This document shows, one piece after another, positions 9,279 through 17,469 of a stretch of DNA of 59,179 bases. This DNA comes from Terriglobia bacterium. Lineage in GTDB: Bacteria; Acidobacteriota; Terriglobia; Acidiferrales; UBA7541. Each line of letters begins with the position of its first letter. Within the stretch, counting starts at the first letter, position 1. The stretch covers positions 1 through 59,179 of the forward strand of contig JAIQGD010000021.1 of the NCBI GenBank assembly GCA_020072765.1, written 5' to 3'. A program made the translations under genes and the position numbers. The notes under the pieces are model-generated. The model worked only from the letters and a program-made list of their open reading frames with translations. It did no database searches and was not told the origin of the DNA.

Positions 9279-9893
9279 TCACGGGCGCACCATGCTCATC
9301 TGGAATGTTACCGGGGACTGTCGACTCTGGCCGTTCAGGGTCACCAGCACCGTAATTCTTCTAGCCCCGGTGGCCGTCATCGGGGCGCCGGCAGCGGAAG
9401 TGATCGTGGGATTGAGCGTAATCAGCCACCGCCGAGTGAACGTGGAGCCGGTGCCGGCGGGGATCGCCACGCCGCAGTTTGCCGGCGTGCCCACGCATCC
9501 GGCGCTGGTATGGACGATGGTGTTGGTGACGAGCGCTCCATTGGCATCAATTTGGGTTTGCGTTTCGGAATCGGCGTTTCCCGCTTCGGACACAGTGATC
9601 TGGTCGCAGTAAAGGTCCCCGGCGGCACAGACGGCAGGGCCGGCAAGGGAGCCTCCTGGCGCAACGTCAGGGCTATTGGATGGCCATTTGTTCAAATTGT
9701 CCAATTTTTCGGAGGCCAAAACATTGGCGATGTTCATGTACCTCGCACGAGTGCCCGATGCCAGCGTGCCACTGATTAAAGCCGCCACGCCCAACAGACC
9801 GATGGAGAGAACCGCCATGGACACCACCACCTCAACCAGCGTGAAGCCTTTTGCGCGCGCTTTTTCGTTACTTGATGATCGTCGTTGTGGCAT
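9279..9893 (-). CDS. PilV-type minor pilin with type IV prepilin leader
   Basis: About 204 residues. KARAKGFTLVEVVVSMAVLS gives a clean prepilin cleavage site (G|F, Glu+5), followed by IGLLGVAALISGTLASG as in PilV/type IV modification proteins. The head contains paired Cys (CAAGDLYCDQ, CVGTPANCG) that may form disulfides. The ATG at 9893 overlaps the upstream fimT-type gene by 26 bases; longer in-frame starts exist up to 10046 but lie inside that gene and add non-conserved residues. Second gene of the four-gene minor pilin operon; the product is expected in the inner membrane and then at the pilus tip or base. Confidence 0.85.
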   Translation of the reverse strand: MPQRRSSSNEKARAKGFTLVEVVVSMAVLSIGLLGVAALISGTLASGTRARYMNIANVLASEKLDNLNKWPSNSPDVAPGGSLAGPAVCAAGDLYCDQITVSEAGNADSETQTQIDANGALVTNTIVHTSAGCVGTPANCGVAIPAGTGSTFTRRWLITLNPTITSAAGAPMTATGARRITVLVTLNGQSRQSPVTFQMSMVRP

Positions 9894-10392
9894 TTCCCAC
9901 GCTCGATACAGTGACATTGATTTGCCTTCCCTGATACGCAACCGCCAGGGCGGGTGCCGTATTGTTGCCGGGGCAAACTCCGCCAGCGCCGTAGACCATG
10001 CCGTTAGGGCAGAGCGTAAAGGTATAAGTCGCGTTTCCGCCTCCATTGAGAACGACGGCCTGACTGGGCAAGGGCACGGGAGGATCGGCAGTGTTCGCGT
10101 TCGCGTTTGTCACCACATAGGTGTTGGCCGGCGTGGTGATGGCCAGGGTGTACACTTGGCTGTTATAGATGGCGCGATAACGGGCTTTCGAAATGGCTCC
10201 CGTTATGCCGCTCACGGTGGAATTCAGGCGCATGTTAATCATAGCGCGATTGAACATGGGGATCGCGATGGCAGTGAGGATCATCCCCACAACCAAGACA
10301 ATCAGGAGCTCCACGATTGAAAAGCCCTTATGCCGCAGGGCAAGCCCGCGCCACGATCGGATCGACTGGGACTGAGTGTGCTTTCGCTCCAT
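9868..10392 (-). CDS. FimT/GspH-type minor pseudopilin
   Basis: About 174 residues and the first gene of the operon. LALRHKGFSIVELLIVLVVG is a type IV prepilin leader with the G|F cleavage site and Glu+5, and the next stretch TAIAIPMFNRAMINMRLNST followed by ISKARYRAIYNSQ is characteristic of GspH/FimT proteins, in which an alpha helix leads into a small beta-sandwich. I chose the ATG at 10392 (GGAG about 13 bases upstream); an ATG at 10443 would add 17 residues. It belongs to the minor pilin set that starts pilus assembly, and relatives also bind DNA for natural transformation, though that is not shown here. Confidence 0.85.
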   Translation of the reverse strand: MERKHTQSQSIRSWRGLALRHKGFSIVELLIVLVVGMILTAIAIPMFNRAMINMRLNSTVSGITGAISKARYRAIYNSQVYTLAITTPANTYVVTNANANTADPPVPLPSQAVVLNGGGNATYTFTLCPNGMVYGAGGVCPGNNTAPALAVAYQGRQINVTVSSVGNATTTIIK

Positions 10393-10694
10393 CGTCACGC
10401 TGGCTCCGTACAACCAGGACCTAACGTCCGTACACACACGCATACTTACTTAGTTACGCTGTTAGCTTCAATGGTACGTAAGTACAGGTCGAGGACAGGT
10501 AGGTTGCACTACTAAACATGGGACTGTAGCACCAGTACCAGTCTGATACCCCACACTGATCCTACCCGGTGCAGTGGCAACTTTTCGGCACCGGCGGAGG
10601 CGCCGGAGGATTGGCGGAGAGCAGAACCAGGATGGGCGGGATATGCTTTGAACCAAAGCGGCGCAGGCGGCGCAGTTTGCTATAATCGGCGGCC
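10393..10694. promoter_or_regulatory. Divergent intergenic region between pilin operon and deoxynucleoside kinase
   Basis: About 300 bases that must hold the start signals for two divergent units. On the minus strand a TTGAAG around 10474 is followed 17 bases later by a weak TAAGTA, a poor but possible promoter for the pilin operon. On the plus strand there is an extended -10 element just before the kinase (listed separately). The stretch also has small imperfect repeats of GTAC around 10474-10484 and 10532-10540. No gene is seen. Confidence 0.4.
10678..10686 (+). promoter_or_regulatory. Extended -10 promoter directly before the kinase start
   Basis: TGCTATAAT is a perfect extended -10 element (TGn plus consensus TATAAT at 10681-10686). 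There is no -35 at normal spacing, which extended -10 promoters do not need. The ATG of the kinase starts only eight bases later, so transcription would begin about two bases before the start codon, and no Shine-Dalgarno sequence lies between. This predicts a leaderless or nearly leaderless mRNA. Confidence 0.5.
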
Positions 10695-11375
10695 ATGACG
10701 GACAGCTTATTCAACGGGCCGGTGGTTCCGGGGCCGGCGTTCAAGACGCCGCGGCACATTGTGGTCGAGGGGCCGATTCGCGTGGGGAAATCGACGCTGG
10801 CCAAGGTGCTGGCCGAGAGGCTGCACGCGCGGCGCGTCTTCGACTGCGAAGACAATCCCTTCCTCGCCGATTTCTACGACGAAAAACCCGGCGCGGCCTT
10901 CCGCGCGCAGATGTATTTTCTGTACGAGCGGCACCGGCGGCTGATCGAGGCGCGTCCCGACGACGGCCCCGCCCCCATCGTCAGCGATTTCCTGTTCGAG
11001 AAGGACAAGATTTTCGCCTACATCAACCTCGATAACGAGGAGCTCCGGCTGTACGAAAAATATTTCGACCTGCTGGCGCCCTCGGTTCCCGCGCCCGACC
11101 TGGTGATCTACCTGCAGGCCAAGCCGGAGGTGCTGCGCAAGCGCGTGTCGAAGAAGGGCGATCCGGCGGAGACGGCGGTTTCAGGGGAATATCTGGAGGC
11201 GGTGGCCAGCGCCTACGAGCACTTCTTCTTCCGCTATGCGGCGTCGAATCTGCTGGTGGTGGACACCAGCGAAATCGATTTCGTCGAGCGCAACCAGGAT
11301 TTGCAGGAGCTTTTGCGGCGCCTGCGCCAGCCCGTCAAGGGCACGCAGTATTTTCTGCCGCTGGGGCAGGGCTGA
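10695..11375 (+). CDS. Deoxynucleoside kinase family protein
   Basis: A 226-residue salvage enzyme of the dNK/dGK family that phosphorylates deoxynucleosides with ATP in the cytoplasm. The P-loop GPIRVGKST is at residues 26-34, the substrate-side segment is QMYFLYERHRRL, then a DFLFEKDKIFA motif as in DF-x-x-K/R-containing dGK/dAK enzymes, and a LID-like RKRVSKKGDPAE. Length matches the bacterial family (200-230). Which deoxynucleoside it prefers cannot be read. The start is fixed by the promoter position and by alignment of the P-loop; there is no ribosome binding site. Divergent from the pilin operon and convergent with the TPR gene. Confidence 0.88.
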   Translation: MTDSLFNGPVVPGPAFKTPRHIVVEGPIRVGKSTLAKVLAERLHARRVFDCEDNPFLADFYDEKPGAAFRAQMYFLYERHRRLIEARPDDGPAPIVSDFLFEKDKIFAYINLDNEELRLYEKYFDLLAPSVPAPDLVIYLQAKPEVLRKRVSKKGDPAETAVSGEYLEAVASAYEHFFFRYAASNLLVVDTSEIDFVERNQDLQELLRRLRQPVKGTQYFLPLGQG

Positions 11376-11463
11376 AGAAGACCGGCGAGGAATTTGCCGC
11401 TGGAGTCAGGGGATTCCCGCGAAGGGCTGCCCTACCTCAGCGTTCCGCGGATACAGGCCGAAG

Positions 11464-11492
11464 AAAAAACCGGGACGGGTTGCCCGCCCCGG
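11464..11492 (-). terminator. Rho-independent terminator of the TPR gene
   Basis: Read on the minus strand: a 10-base-pair GC stem (CCGGGGCGGG with CCCGTCCCGG, one G-U pair), a CAA loop, then TTTTTTCTT. The wobble exists only in the minus-strand RNA; on the plus strand the same position is an A-C mismatch, so the element is oriented to end the TPR gene transcript, whose stop is 36 bases upstream. It may also slow read-through from the kinase gene. Confidence 0.8.
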
Positions 11493-11527
11493 ATCCTTAA
11501 GTCTTGCAAGAAACGTTTCTGCCCCGC

Positions 11528-12013
11528 TTAGGCGGCGCGAACCGGCCCGGCCATGCGGTGGCGCAGTCTTCCCAGACTGCGGTTCAGCGGGTGGCAGCGG
11601 TGCAGGAACGCCAGCACCGGCTCGCGCCGCTTGCCGATCCTCTCCAGCGCCCGGCGCAGCCGGAAGTCGCGCCCGGACGACACCAGCCCCTTTTCCAGCG
11701 TGGCGATGGCATCATCCTTCCGCCCGCAGCGCTGATAGACCTCGGCCAGATTCAGGTAGAGCTGCGCGTGATTGCGCCGAAGGCTGAGCGCCTCCTGACA
11801 CAGCGCTTCCCCATCGGCAAAACGCTCCTCGGCCATGGCCGCCAGCAGACCGGTATAGGACATATAGAAAGGATTCTTGGGGGCCAAATTGAGGGCGCTC
11901 CGGGCATGCAGCAGGGCGTCATCCGGGTGGCCGTCGCGCAGATGCTTGAGGCATTCCTTGAACTCGTTCATGCCTGCGTCGTTCGGAGATGTTGATCCAA
12001 TCCAGTAGCTCAT
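11528..12013 (-). CDS. Tetratricopeptide-repeat protein
   Basis: A 161-residue protein made largely of TPR-like helices: FKECLKHLRDGHPDDALLHA, then ALNLAPKNPFYMSYTGLLAA, then AQLYLNLAEVYQRCGRKDDA with a classic A/Y/A pattern. The C-terminal part is basic (GKRREPVLAFLHRCHP, RSLGRLRHRMAGPVRAA). No signal peptide or membrane helix is seen, so it is probably cytoplasmic and mediates protein-protein contacts. It is a single-gene unit with its own terminator. The partner cannot be inferred from neighbours. Confidence 0.75.
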   Translation of the reverse strand: MSYWIGSTSPNDAGMNEFKECLKHLRDGHPDDALLHARSALNLAPKNPFYMSYTGLLAAMAEERFADGEALCQEALSLRRNHAQLYLNLAEVYQRCGRKDDAIATLEKGLVSSGRDFRLRRALERIGKRREPVLAFLHRCHPLNRSLGRLRHRMAGPVRAA

Positions 12014-12176
12014 GGGCTCCTTCCTTCGCCCGCATCCATGAAGGGGTGACGGGACCGTATGAGGAAGGCTAGCGCCGGAGTTCTCAAGGAGAAATAGGAC
12101 GCCGGAGCAGGTTTCGTTCCAGTCCTTGAATCTGTACTTCAGGACAGGCGAAAGAAAAGCTAACTGCAGGGTTTGC

Positions 12177-12231
12177 TTTTGTAGCGGCGGGCCGGCGTCT
12201 TCAGCCGGCCCGGCACTTCGCCGTGCGCTAC
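12177..12231 (+). repeat. Palindromic dispersed element, copy 2
   Basis: Starts with TTTTGTAGCGGCGGGCCGGCG, shared with 4913-4933. It forms nested inverted repeats: outer GTAGCG (12181-12186) with CGCTAC (12226-12231), and inner GGGCCGGC with GCCGGCCC around a seven-base loop. It sits between the TPR gene start and the 3' end of the YibQ-type gene. REP-like elements of this build can act as mRNA 3' stabilisers or weak terminators; that is inference here. The remaining bases of this gap (12014-12176) show no gene. Confidence 0.6.
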
Positions 12232-12249
12232 ATACGTCATGGGAATGCG

Positions 12250-13398
12250 CTAATGCACGAGGGCGGAGGCGAAGACCAGCTTGATGCCGCGCGCCTCGAT
12301 GCGCGGAACGCCTTCGGTGAGCGCGGCGATCGTGGCCGGACGTGGATGGCCGATGGCGATGGCCTCGCCGTTGCGTTCGGCATCGGCGGCGGCCAGTTCG
12401 AGTTGCGCGAGAATGGCCTCGCGGGCCGGCGTGTCGTCGAGAAACACTTTGCGCGAGGCGGCGCGCACGCCCTGCCTCTCGGCCATGTCGTAGGCCACGG
12501 TGGCGGCGGTCGTGCGGCTGTCGACGAAGAACAGCCCGCGCTGGCGCAGCGCCGGCATCAGGGCTTCCATCAGCGCGGGATCGGCGGTGGCGCGCGAACC
12601 CTGATGATTGTTGGCGCCGGCCGCGTGCGGCACGGTTTCCAGCATGCCGGCCAGCGCCGATTCCACCTGTGCAGCATTCATTCCCACGCGCAGTTCGACT
12701 GGCTCGGAGCCTGCCTCCTGCGATTCCGATTCCATGGGGAGGTGCAGCAGGACTTCGTCGCCGCGGCGGGACGCTTCCTCGGCCACTTCGGTGGAAAGCG
12801 GCAGATACGGCAGGACGGAAATGGTCAGCGGAAACGGCAGCGCCAGCAGAGAATCCGCGGCCGGGCGGTCGTTGCCGAGATCGTCGAGGATAATGGCGAG
12901 CCGCGGAGTTCCGCGGGCGCGGCGAACCACCGCCGGACGCGAGCGCGCGGCCAGCGGCGTGATCACGTGAATCGTGTGCGTGCGGCTTTCGTCGAACGAC
13001 AGATCGAAGCGGACCACGCCGGCCGTGGACGTCTCCGTCAGAGAAAGCTTATGGCGGCGGGCGATGGCGCCGATGGCTTGTTTCAACTGGCTGATCTGCG
13101 CGGGGTCGCTGAGCGACACGTAGATATCGTCGGCGGCAAGCCCGGCGCGGCGGCCGGCGGGCGACGCCGCAACTTCCGGGCGAATGGTGATCTCCGAGAC
13201 ATGACCCGCCACGCGGCGCGCGGCGTTGACCACTTCGATAGTGATGGCGCGGAGCTCGGCCCTAGGCAGCGATTTTTTCCCGCAGCCGGCGAGGGGAATC
13301 AGGAGCGAGGCAACGAAAACGGCGTATACCACGCGCAGGCGGAGCCTGCTGAAATGGATGGTGCGGGGCGGGGCCGGTCTCCCGCGGGGTGCTGCCAC
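12250..13398 (-). CDS. Divergent polysaccharide deacetylase (YibQ/DUF610 family), lipoprotein-like N-terminus
   Basis: A 382-residue envelope protein. Residues 21-39 form a signal sequence ending in LIPLAGC, a lipobox that suggests lipidation at Cys39. The catalytic-type domain starts at RLAIILDDLGNDRPAADSLL and runs through LTISVLPYLPLSTEVAEEA, EVLLHLPMES, HAAGANNHQGSRATAD and LFFVDSRTTA, all hallmarks of the YibQ divergent deacetylase family. The ~150 residues before it form an extra N-terminal region with no recognised domain. It lies six bases after the S41 protease homologue, the same pairing (ctpA, yibQ) seen next to cell-wall hydrolase regulators in many Gram-negatives. The substrate is unproven, probably peptidoglycan-linked. 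Confidence 0.85.
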   Translation of the reverse strand: MAAPRGRPAPPRTIHFSRLRLRVVYAVFVASLLIPLAGCGKKSLPRAELRAITIEVVNAARRVAGHVSEITIRPEVAASPAGRRAGLAADDIYVSLSDPAQISQLKQAIGAIARRHKLSLTETSTAGVVRFDLSFDESRTHTIHVITPLAARSRPAVVRRARGTPRLAIILDDLGNDRPAADSLLALPFPLTISVLPYLPLSTEVAEEASRRGDEVLLHLPMESESQEAGSEPVELRVGMNAAQVESALAGMLETVPHAAGANNHQGSRATADPALMEALMPALRQRGLFFVDSRTTAATVAYDMAERQGVRAASRKVFLDDTPAREAILAQLELAAADAERNGEAIAIGHPRPATIAALTEGVPRIEARGIKLVFASALVH

Positions 13399-13404
13399 GA
13401 TGGC

Positions 13405-14616
13405 TTAGGCGGCTTTCCGCGCGGCGCCGCCACCCTGCAAAATCTGGATGGCTTTTTTGACGACGGGGTCGTCGTGGGAGCTCGAGGGAGCGGGCGGGAA
13501 GTCCTTGCCGGAGGCCAACTCCTCGGGCGAGGGCAGGACGGCTTCGGTGGGCGCCACTCCTTCGGCCGGAATTTCCTTGCCGCCGGGGGTGTAGTAATTC
13601 GCCACGGTGAGAATCAGCGCGGCGCCGTCATCCAGGGGAATCAGCTTCTGGCGCGAGGCGGTGCCGTAGGTGCGGCTGCCGATGGTCTCGCCGCGATGAT
13701 TATCCGCGATGGCGCTGGCCACGATTTCCGCAGGCCCCGCGGTTCCCGTGTTGATCAGCACGCTGACGGGCTGCGACCACACGGCCTTGGAGGGGTCGGC
13801 CGCGGAAACCTCGGGCGTGACGCTCTGCCCCTTGAGGGTGGTGATCGTGCCGGACGCGAGAAACAGCTGCGCGGTGGAAATTCCCTCGTTAAGATCGCCC
13901 AGCGCGCAATCGCGCAAATCCAGGATCAGCTTGTGCGCGCCCTGGCGCTGGAATTGGAGGAGTTCATCGCGAATCTGTTTGGTGGCGCCGGCGTCGAATT
14001 TCGGCACGCGCAGATAGGCGATGTCGCCTTCCAGGCGGTCCTCGGCAAACTTCGGCGCCGGCAGTTTCGCCAGCGTGAGTTCCATCTCCTGGGGCTCGGT
14101 CTTGCCGCGGCGGATCACCGAAAGCTTGACCACGGCTCCCGGGTCGCCGGTGAGCAGGAGTTGCGCCTGCTCGATGGCCATCTGCCCGGTGGTGAAGCCG
14201 GCAATCTTTTCCAGGACATCGCCCAGCTGCAAGCCGGCCTTCTGCGCCGGGCTATCGGGCAGCGTGGAAATCACACTGATGTAGCCGAACCGCTTGGTCA
14301 GAGCCACGCCCGCCTCGGCCTTGGGCTTCGCCCCGTTCGCGCTGCGTTCCTTATAAGCGGAATATTCGCGGGGGCTCAGGTAGCTGGACGCTGCGTCGAG
14401 GGAATCGAACAGGCCGTGGAGCGCCCCGTTGGTCACTAGAGGGATGTTGGGCTGGTCGACGTACTCGCTCTGGATGCGGCTGAGCACTTCGCTATAGGCC
14501 GCCAGCGCGCGGAAGGATTTGTCGTCGGACGAGCGGCCGAGGACGTAGCCGGTGGTCACATAGGCGAACACCACGGCCGAAAGCACGATGACGATCTTCT
14601 TGGTGAGCGAACTCAT
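13405..14616 (-). CDS. S41 (CtpA-like) protease homologue lacking catalytic Ser and Lys
   Basis: A 403-residue protein with an N-terminal signal anchor (VIVLSAVVFAYVTTG), a PDZ domain (residues ~105-185, with SPAQKAGLQLGDVLEKI) and an S41 peptidase fold (~190-365). In active tail-specific proteases the nucleophile lies in GTASASEI and the base Lys 25 residues later in TFGKGSVQ. Here the aligned text is GTAGPAEI and TYGTASRQ, so Gly294 and Thr319 occupy the Ser and Lys positions, at exactly the right spacing and without gaps. The rest, including LILDLRD and LTVANYYTPGGKEI, is well kept. It is therefore probably a pseudoprotease with a binding or scaffold role in the periplasm, paired with the YibQ-type gene downstream. 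Confidence 0.87.
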   Translation of the reverse strand: MSSLTKKIVIVLSAVVFAYVTTGYVLGRSSDDKSFRALAAYSEVLSRIQSEYVDQPNIPLVTNGALHGLFDSLDAASSYLSPREYSAYKERSANGAKPKAEAGVALTKRFGYISVISTLPDSPAQKAGLQLGDVLEKIAGFTTGQMAIEQAQLLLTGDPGAVVKLSVIRRGKTEPQEMELTLAKLPAPKFAEDRLEGDIAYLRVPKFDAGATKQIRDELLQFQRQGAHKLILDLRDCALGDLNEGISTAQLFLASGTITTLKGQSVTPEVSAADPSKAVWSQPVSVLINTGTAGPAEIVASAIADNHRGETIGSRTYGTASRQKLIPLDDGAALILTVANYYTPGGKEIPAEGVAPTEAVLPSPEELASGKDFPPAPSSSHDDPVVKKAIQILQGGGAARKAA

Positions 14617-14736
14617 CCCCGTTACCTCTTACCCGCCCGGCACGAACTTGGATGCTTCCACGCTACCGCCCGGCGCACGTATGTTAATTGTACCACTGGC
14701 ACGCCGGGTTCGCGGAATCTCCGCCCCGGCGGGGTG

Positions 14737-16380
14737 CTAGGCGGGGGCCCAGTGGGTGCGCTCGACGATGGTGGGAGGTTCGTAGGTGACGCCCGCGGCC
14801 AGGCGCTTTTCCTCGCGGCGCGCCGACCACAGCATCACCGGGCCGAGCACGGCCGCGGCCAGGCGCGCCATGACTGGAAATTCCCGCTCGATGTTGCGGC
14901 GCAACTGCTGAATCTGCCCGCTCACGCCCCGGTTGACCTTGCGGAACTCCCGCTCCATCACCCAGAGCGCGGCGTTGTAGGCGGTGCTCACCTTCTTCAT
15001 CTCCCGCGCAAAGCGTTCGCGGACCCGCGGATCGGGATAGTCCTTGTAGCGCTGCCAGCCCAGGTAAATGGTCTGGCACATGCGATAGAGGCTCGGGCCG
15101 TTGCGCTCGAAATCGCGCCAGAAGGCCCAGTCGAGGAATTTCTTGGAATCGTCGCGGGAAATCGCCGCGTGGCGGAAGTTGAATTTGAATTGCCCGTGGA
15201 TGTCGGCCAGGTCCACATCCAGCATGCGGCCCTGCTCGGTCATCTCCTGGAAGAGCGGCGTGCCGGGCACGGGCGTGTACAGCATGAACTGGTGGAAGTC
15301 GGTCTGGTGGCCGACGGCGTGGTCGATCTCCTCGGACATATTCTCCGGCGTGTGGTGCTCCAGTCCGATGATCGTGGACCCCTGCACGCGGATGCCGTTC
15401 TCGCGCAGTTCCTGCGTGAGCTGCCGGGTATCGGCGCCCTGCAGCTTGCTGTATTTGGACCGCGGAGATTCCAGGCCCATCCACAGCCAGGAGACGCCCA
15501 GCTCCACCAGCTCCTGCATGGTGTATTTGCGGATGGCGTTGGCCGAGGCGAAAACGGAGAGTTCCCAGCTCTTGCCCGCCGCCTTCATGCGCTCGAGCAG
15601 GCGCAGGGCGCGCGCGCGATGCAGCAGGAAGTTTTCGTCCATGACGAAGAAGGACTGCACGCCGAGATCGGATTCGAACCCGCTCATCACCTCAAACAGC
15701 TCGTCGCCGGTCTCGTAGAAGTTGACGAAGTTTCCCTTGCCGCCGAAAAACGCCGAGGTAGTGCAGAAGTTGCACCCCATGGGACATCCCACCGACGGAA
15801 TGATCGTCGCCGCCGTGGCGCCCTTGCGCTCGGGCACGCGCAGCCCCATCACGCGCGTGTGCATCGCGGAAACAATGGGAGGATGGTGGACCGGCGCGTG
15901 AACGTCCTCTCCCAGAAATTGCCGCATCCAGGAGATGCCTTCGCCGCGCACGAAGTGGTCGGCGTCCATCATCGTCTCCACGCCGGGGATGGCGGCCACG
16001 TGCCCGCCCACCACGATCACCGAATCCGGCGAGAGTTCCCGCACCATCCGGCACATCTCCCGGGCCTTGCCGACGTTGGGGATGATCGAGGAAATCCCGA
16101 CGATGTCGTAGTGGTGCGCGGTCAGCTCGCGCGCGAAACCTTCGCGGGTGGGGAAATCCAGCAGCGTACAGGGCGCGGAAATATTCGCCTGAATCATCTT
16201 GATGCCCCAGGAGCGGTGGAACATGCGGATCGAAAAACTGCCCTGCGCGCGCGTCACCTGGTTGTGATACAGCTCCATCGGGTTGATCGAGCGGCTGCCG
16301 AATTCGTCGTCGCGCGCATACGGCCCGAAGACCGAGCTGAGCAGCACGCGCGCACTGCTTCCCTTGGGATGCGTTTCCAT
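14737..16380 (-). CDS. B12-binding-domain radical SAM protein
   Basis: A 547-residue enzyme. The N-terminal ~150 residues form a cobalamin-binding-like Rossmann region (HHYDIVGISSIIPNVGKARE, SVIVVGGHVAAIPGVE). The radical SAM cluster motif is CPMGCNFC with Cys199, Cys203 and Cys206, ligating a 4Fe-4S cluster that cleaves S-adenosylmethionine. Downstream are the expected barrel segments (SFFVMDENFLLHR, WLWMGLESPRSKYSKLQG, GSTIIGLEHHTPENM). A C-terminal helical tail of ~120 residues follows. I chose the ATG at 16380; the longer frame upstream is Pro/Ser/Arg-rich. The reaction is unknown: relatives carry out methylations or lipid and cofactor modifications. Stands alone, 120 bases downstream of the S41 gene start. 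Confidence 0.87.
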   Translation of the reverse strand: METHPKGSSARVLLSSVFGPYARDDEFGSRSINPMELYHNQVTRAQGSFSIRMFHRSWGIKMIQANISAPCTLLDFPTREGFARELTAHHYDIVGISSIIPNVGKAREMCRMVRELSPDSVIVVGGHVAAIPGVETMMDADHFVRGEGISWMRQFLGEDVHAPVHHPPIVSAMHTRVMGLRVPERKGATAATIIPSVGCPMGCNFCTTSAFFGGKGNFVNFYETGDELFEVMSGFESDLGVQSFFVMDENFLLHRARALRLLERMKAAGKSWELSVFASANAIRKYTMQELVELGVSWLWMGLESPRSKYSKLQGADTRQLTQELRENGIRVQGSTIIGLEHHTPENMSEEIDHAVGHQTDFHQFMLYTPVPGTPLFQEMTEQGRMLDVDLADIHGQFKFNFRHAAISRDDSKKFLDWAFWRDFERNGPSLYRMCQTIYLGWQRYKDYPDPRVRERFAREMKKVSTAYNAALWVMEREFRKVNRGVSGQIQQLRRNIEREFPVMARLAAAVLGPVMLWSARREEKRLAAGVTYEPPTIVERTHWAPA

Positions 16381-16492
16381 GGTGTCCCCCAAGGCGAATC
16401 GTAGCACCGCGCCGCATCGCGGGCGGCGGCGTGCAACGGGAAATACAAAAATATTACATGCCGTGAAGGAACGCCCCGGTGCGGAGTGGCGG

Positions 16493-17359
16493 CTACTTGT
16501 GGGCGAAGGTGTGGTGTCCGCCGGAGAGATCGAACGAGTGCGCGTCGGGCATGGGCTCGGCGGCGGTGATGTAGGTGTGCGAGATGCGGTCCTGCCAGGT
16601 GAAGCGGTCTTCATCCCACAACGCCCACAAGAAACCCAGCATCACCGTGGCCCCCGACAGCAAATATCCGAAGCTGCGCCAGAGAAGCTGCCGCGTGTCC
16701 GGCAAGCTGCCGTCCAGGCGCACGATGACCAGGCCGCGCAACTGCATCCCGGGCGTGGCCCCCGCCAGCGTGGTGAAAAGAAACAGATAGAGCGCGTAAA
16801 AAAGATAGCCCGTCACCAGGGAGACGATGGCGTCGGTCTTGGCGAACGTAATCTCACCGCCCAGCGAGTGGAACAGCCCGAGAAATCCCGCCCAGGTCAG
16901 CCCGAGGAAGAGCGCGTCGATCGCGCCCGCCCAACGCCGCTCCGCCAGGCTCGCTACCGGTACCAGAGCGGTTTGCGGATGGGCCCGGTCGTCCGGGGCA
17001 TTTGAGAAATCCAGCTCCGGCTGGATGCAGATTTCCACGCGCTCGGTGTGGCGTGGGCGCGGCACCGGTCGGGGACGCCGGGGCGCGCGCATTTCTTCGT
17101 CGAACTCGGGGACCTCGGAGGTTTCCTGAAAGGAAAATCCCGATTGGGAGTGACTCGCAGAGAGTTGCCCGCGGCGGGCGCGGTACTGCGCCAGACGCCG
17201 GGACACTTCTCGGCGCCATTCCGGCTCGCCCGAGGCGTCGGCCCCGGCGGTTACCGGCTCCTGGTTTTCGCTGGGTTCAGCGTCAGGGGCACTGCAGAAC
17301 GAGCAACCCTCGGCGTCCTCGAGCAACAAGGCGCCACACTTCGAGCATATGCGTATCAC
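16493..17359 (-). CDS. RDD-family membrane protein with N-terminal zinc ribbon
   Basis: A 288-residue protein. It opens with a zinc ribbon (CSKCGALLLEDAEGCSFC, a CxxC...CxxC pair, residues 5-22), then ~110 residues of charged, Arg/Pro-rich, probably disordered linker. The C-terminal RDD domain has Arg at AERRWAGAIDALFLGLTW (first R-D), a second helix pair (IVSLVTGYLFYALYLFLFTT, ATPGMQLRGLVIV) and a third Asp-containing segment (RFTWQDRISHTYI). RDD proteins are small inner-membrane proteins, some linked to ion transport; function here is unknown. Nothing in its neighbourhood pins the role down. Confidence 0.85.
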   Translation of the reverse strand: MIRICSKCGALLLEDAEGCSFCSAPDAEPSENQEPVTAGADASGEPEWRREVSRRLAQYRARRGQLSASHSQSGFSFQETSEVPEFDEEMRAPRRPRPVPRPRHTERVEICIQPELDFSNAPDDRAHPQTALVPVASLAERRWAGAIDALFLGLTWAGFLGLFHSLGGEITFAKTDAIVSLVTGYLFYALYLFLFTTLAGATPGMQLRGLVIVRLDGSLPDTRQLLWRSFGYLLSGATVMLGFLWALWDEDRFTWQDRISHTYITAAEPMPDAHSFDLSGGHHTFAHK

Positions 17360-17469
17360 TGGTCCGTTTTGCGCTGCGGAAGTTCCAGTGAAGGAACGGC
17401 GGCATCATACCACGCGCGCGGCACCCGCCACAGCGAGTTGCAAGCCATGTGGCCGATTCGACAACGGCC

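Noticed and set aside
12223-14439. 738-codon plus-strand open frame opposite the YibQ and S41 genes
   Set aside because: The composition is Gly/Arg/His-rich without any family motif, and it mirrors two well-recognised genes on the other strand. It is a GC-driven antisense frame.
14734-16404. 556-codon plus-strand open frame opposite the radical SAM gene
   Set aside because: Antisense to a protein with clear cluster Cys and barrel motifs; it has no motif of its own.
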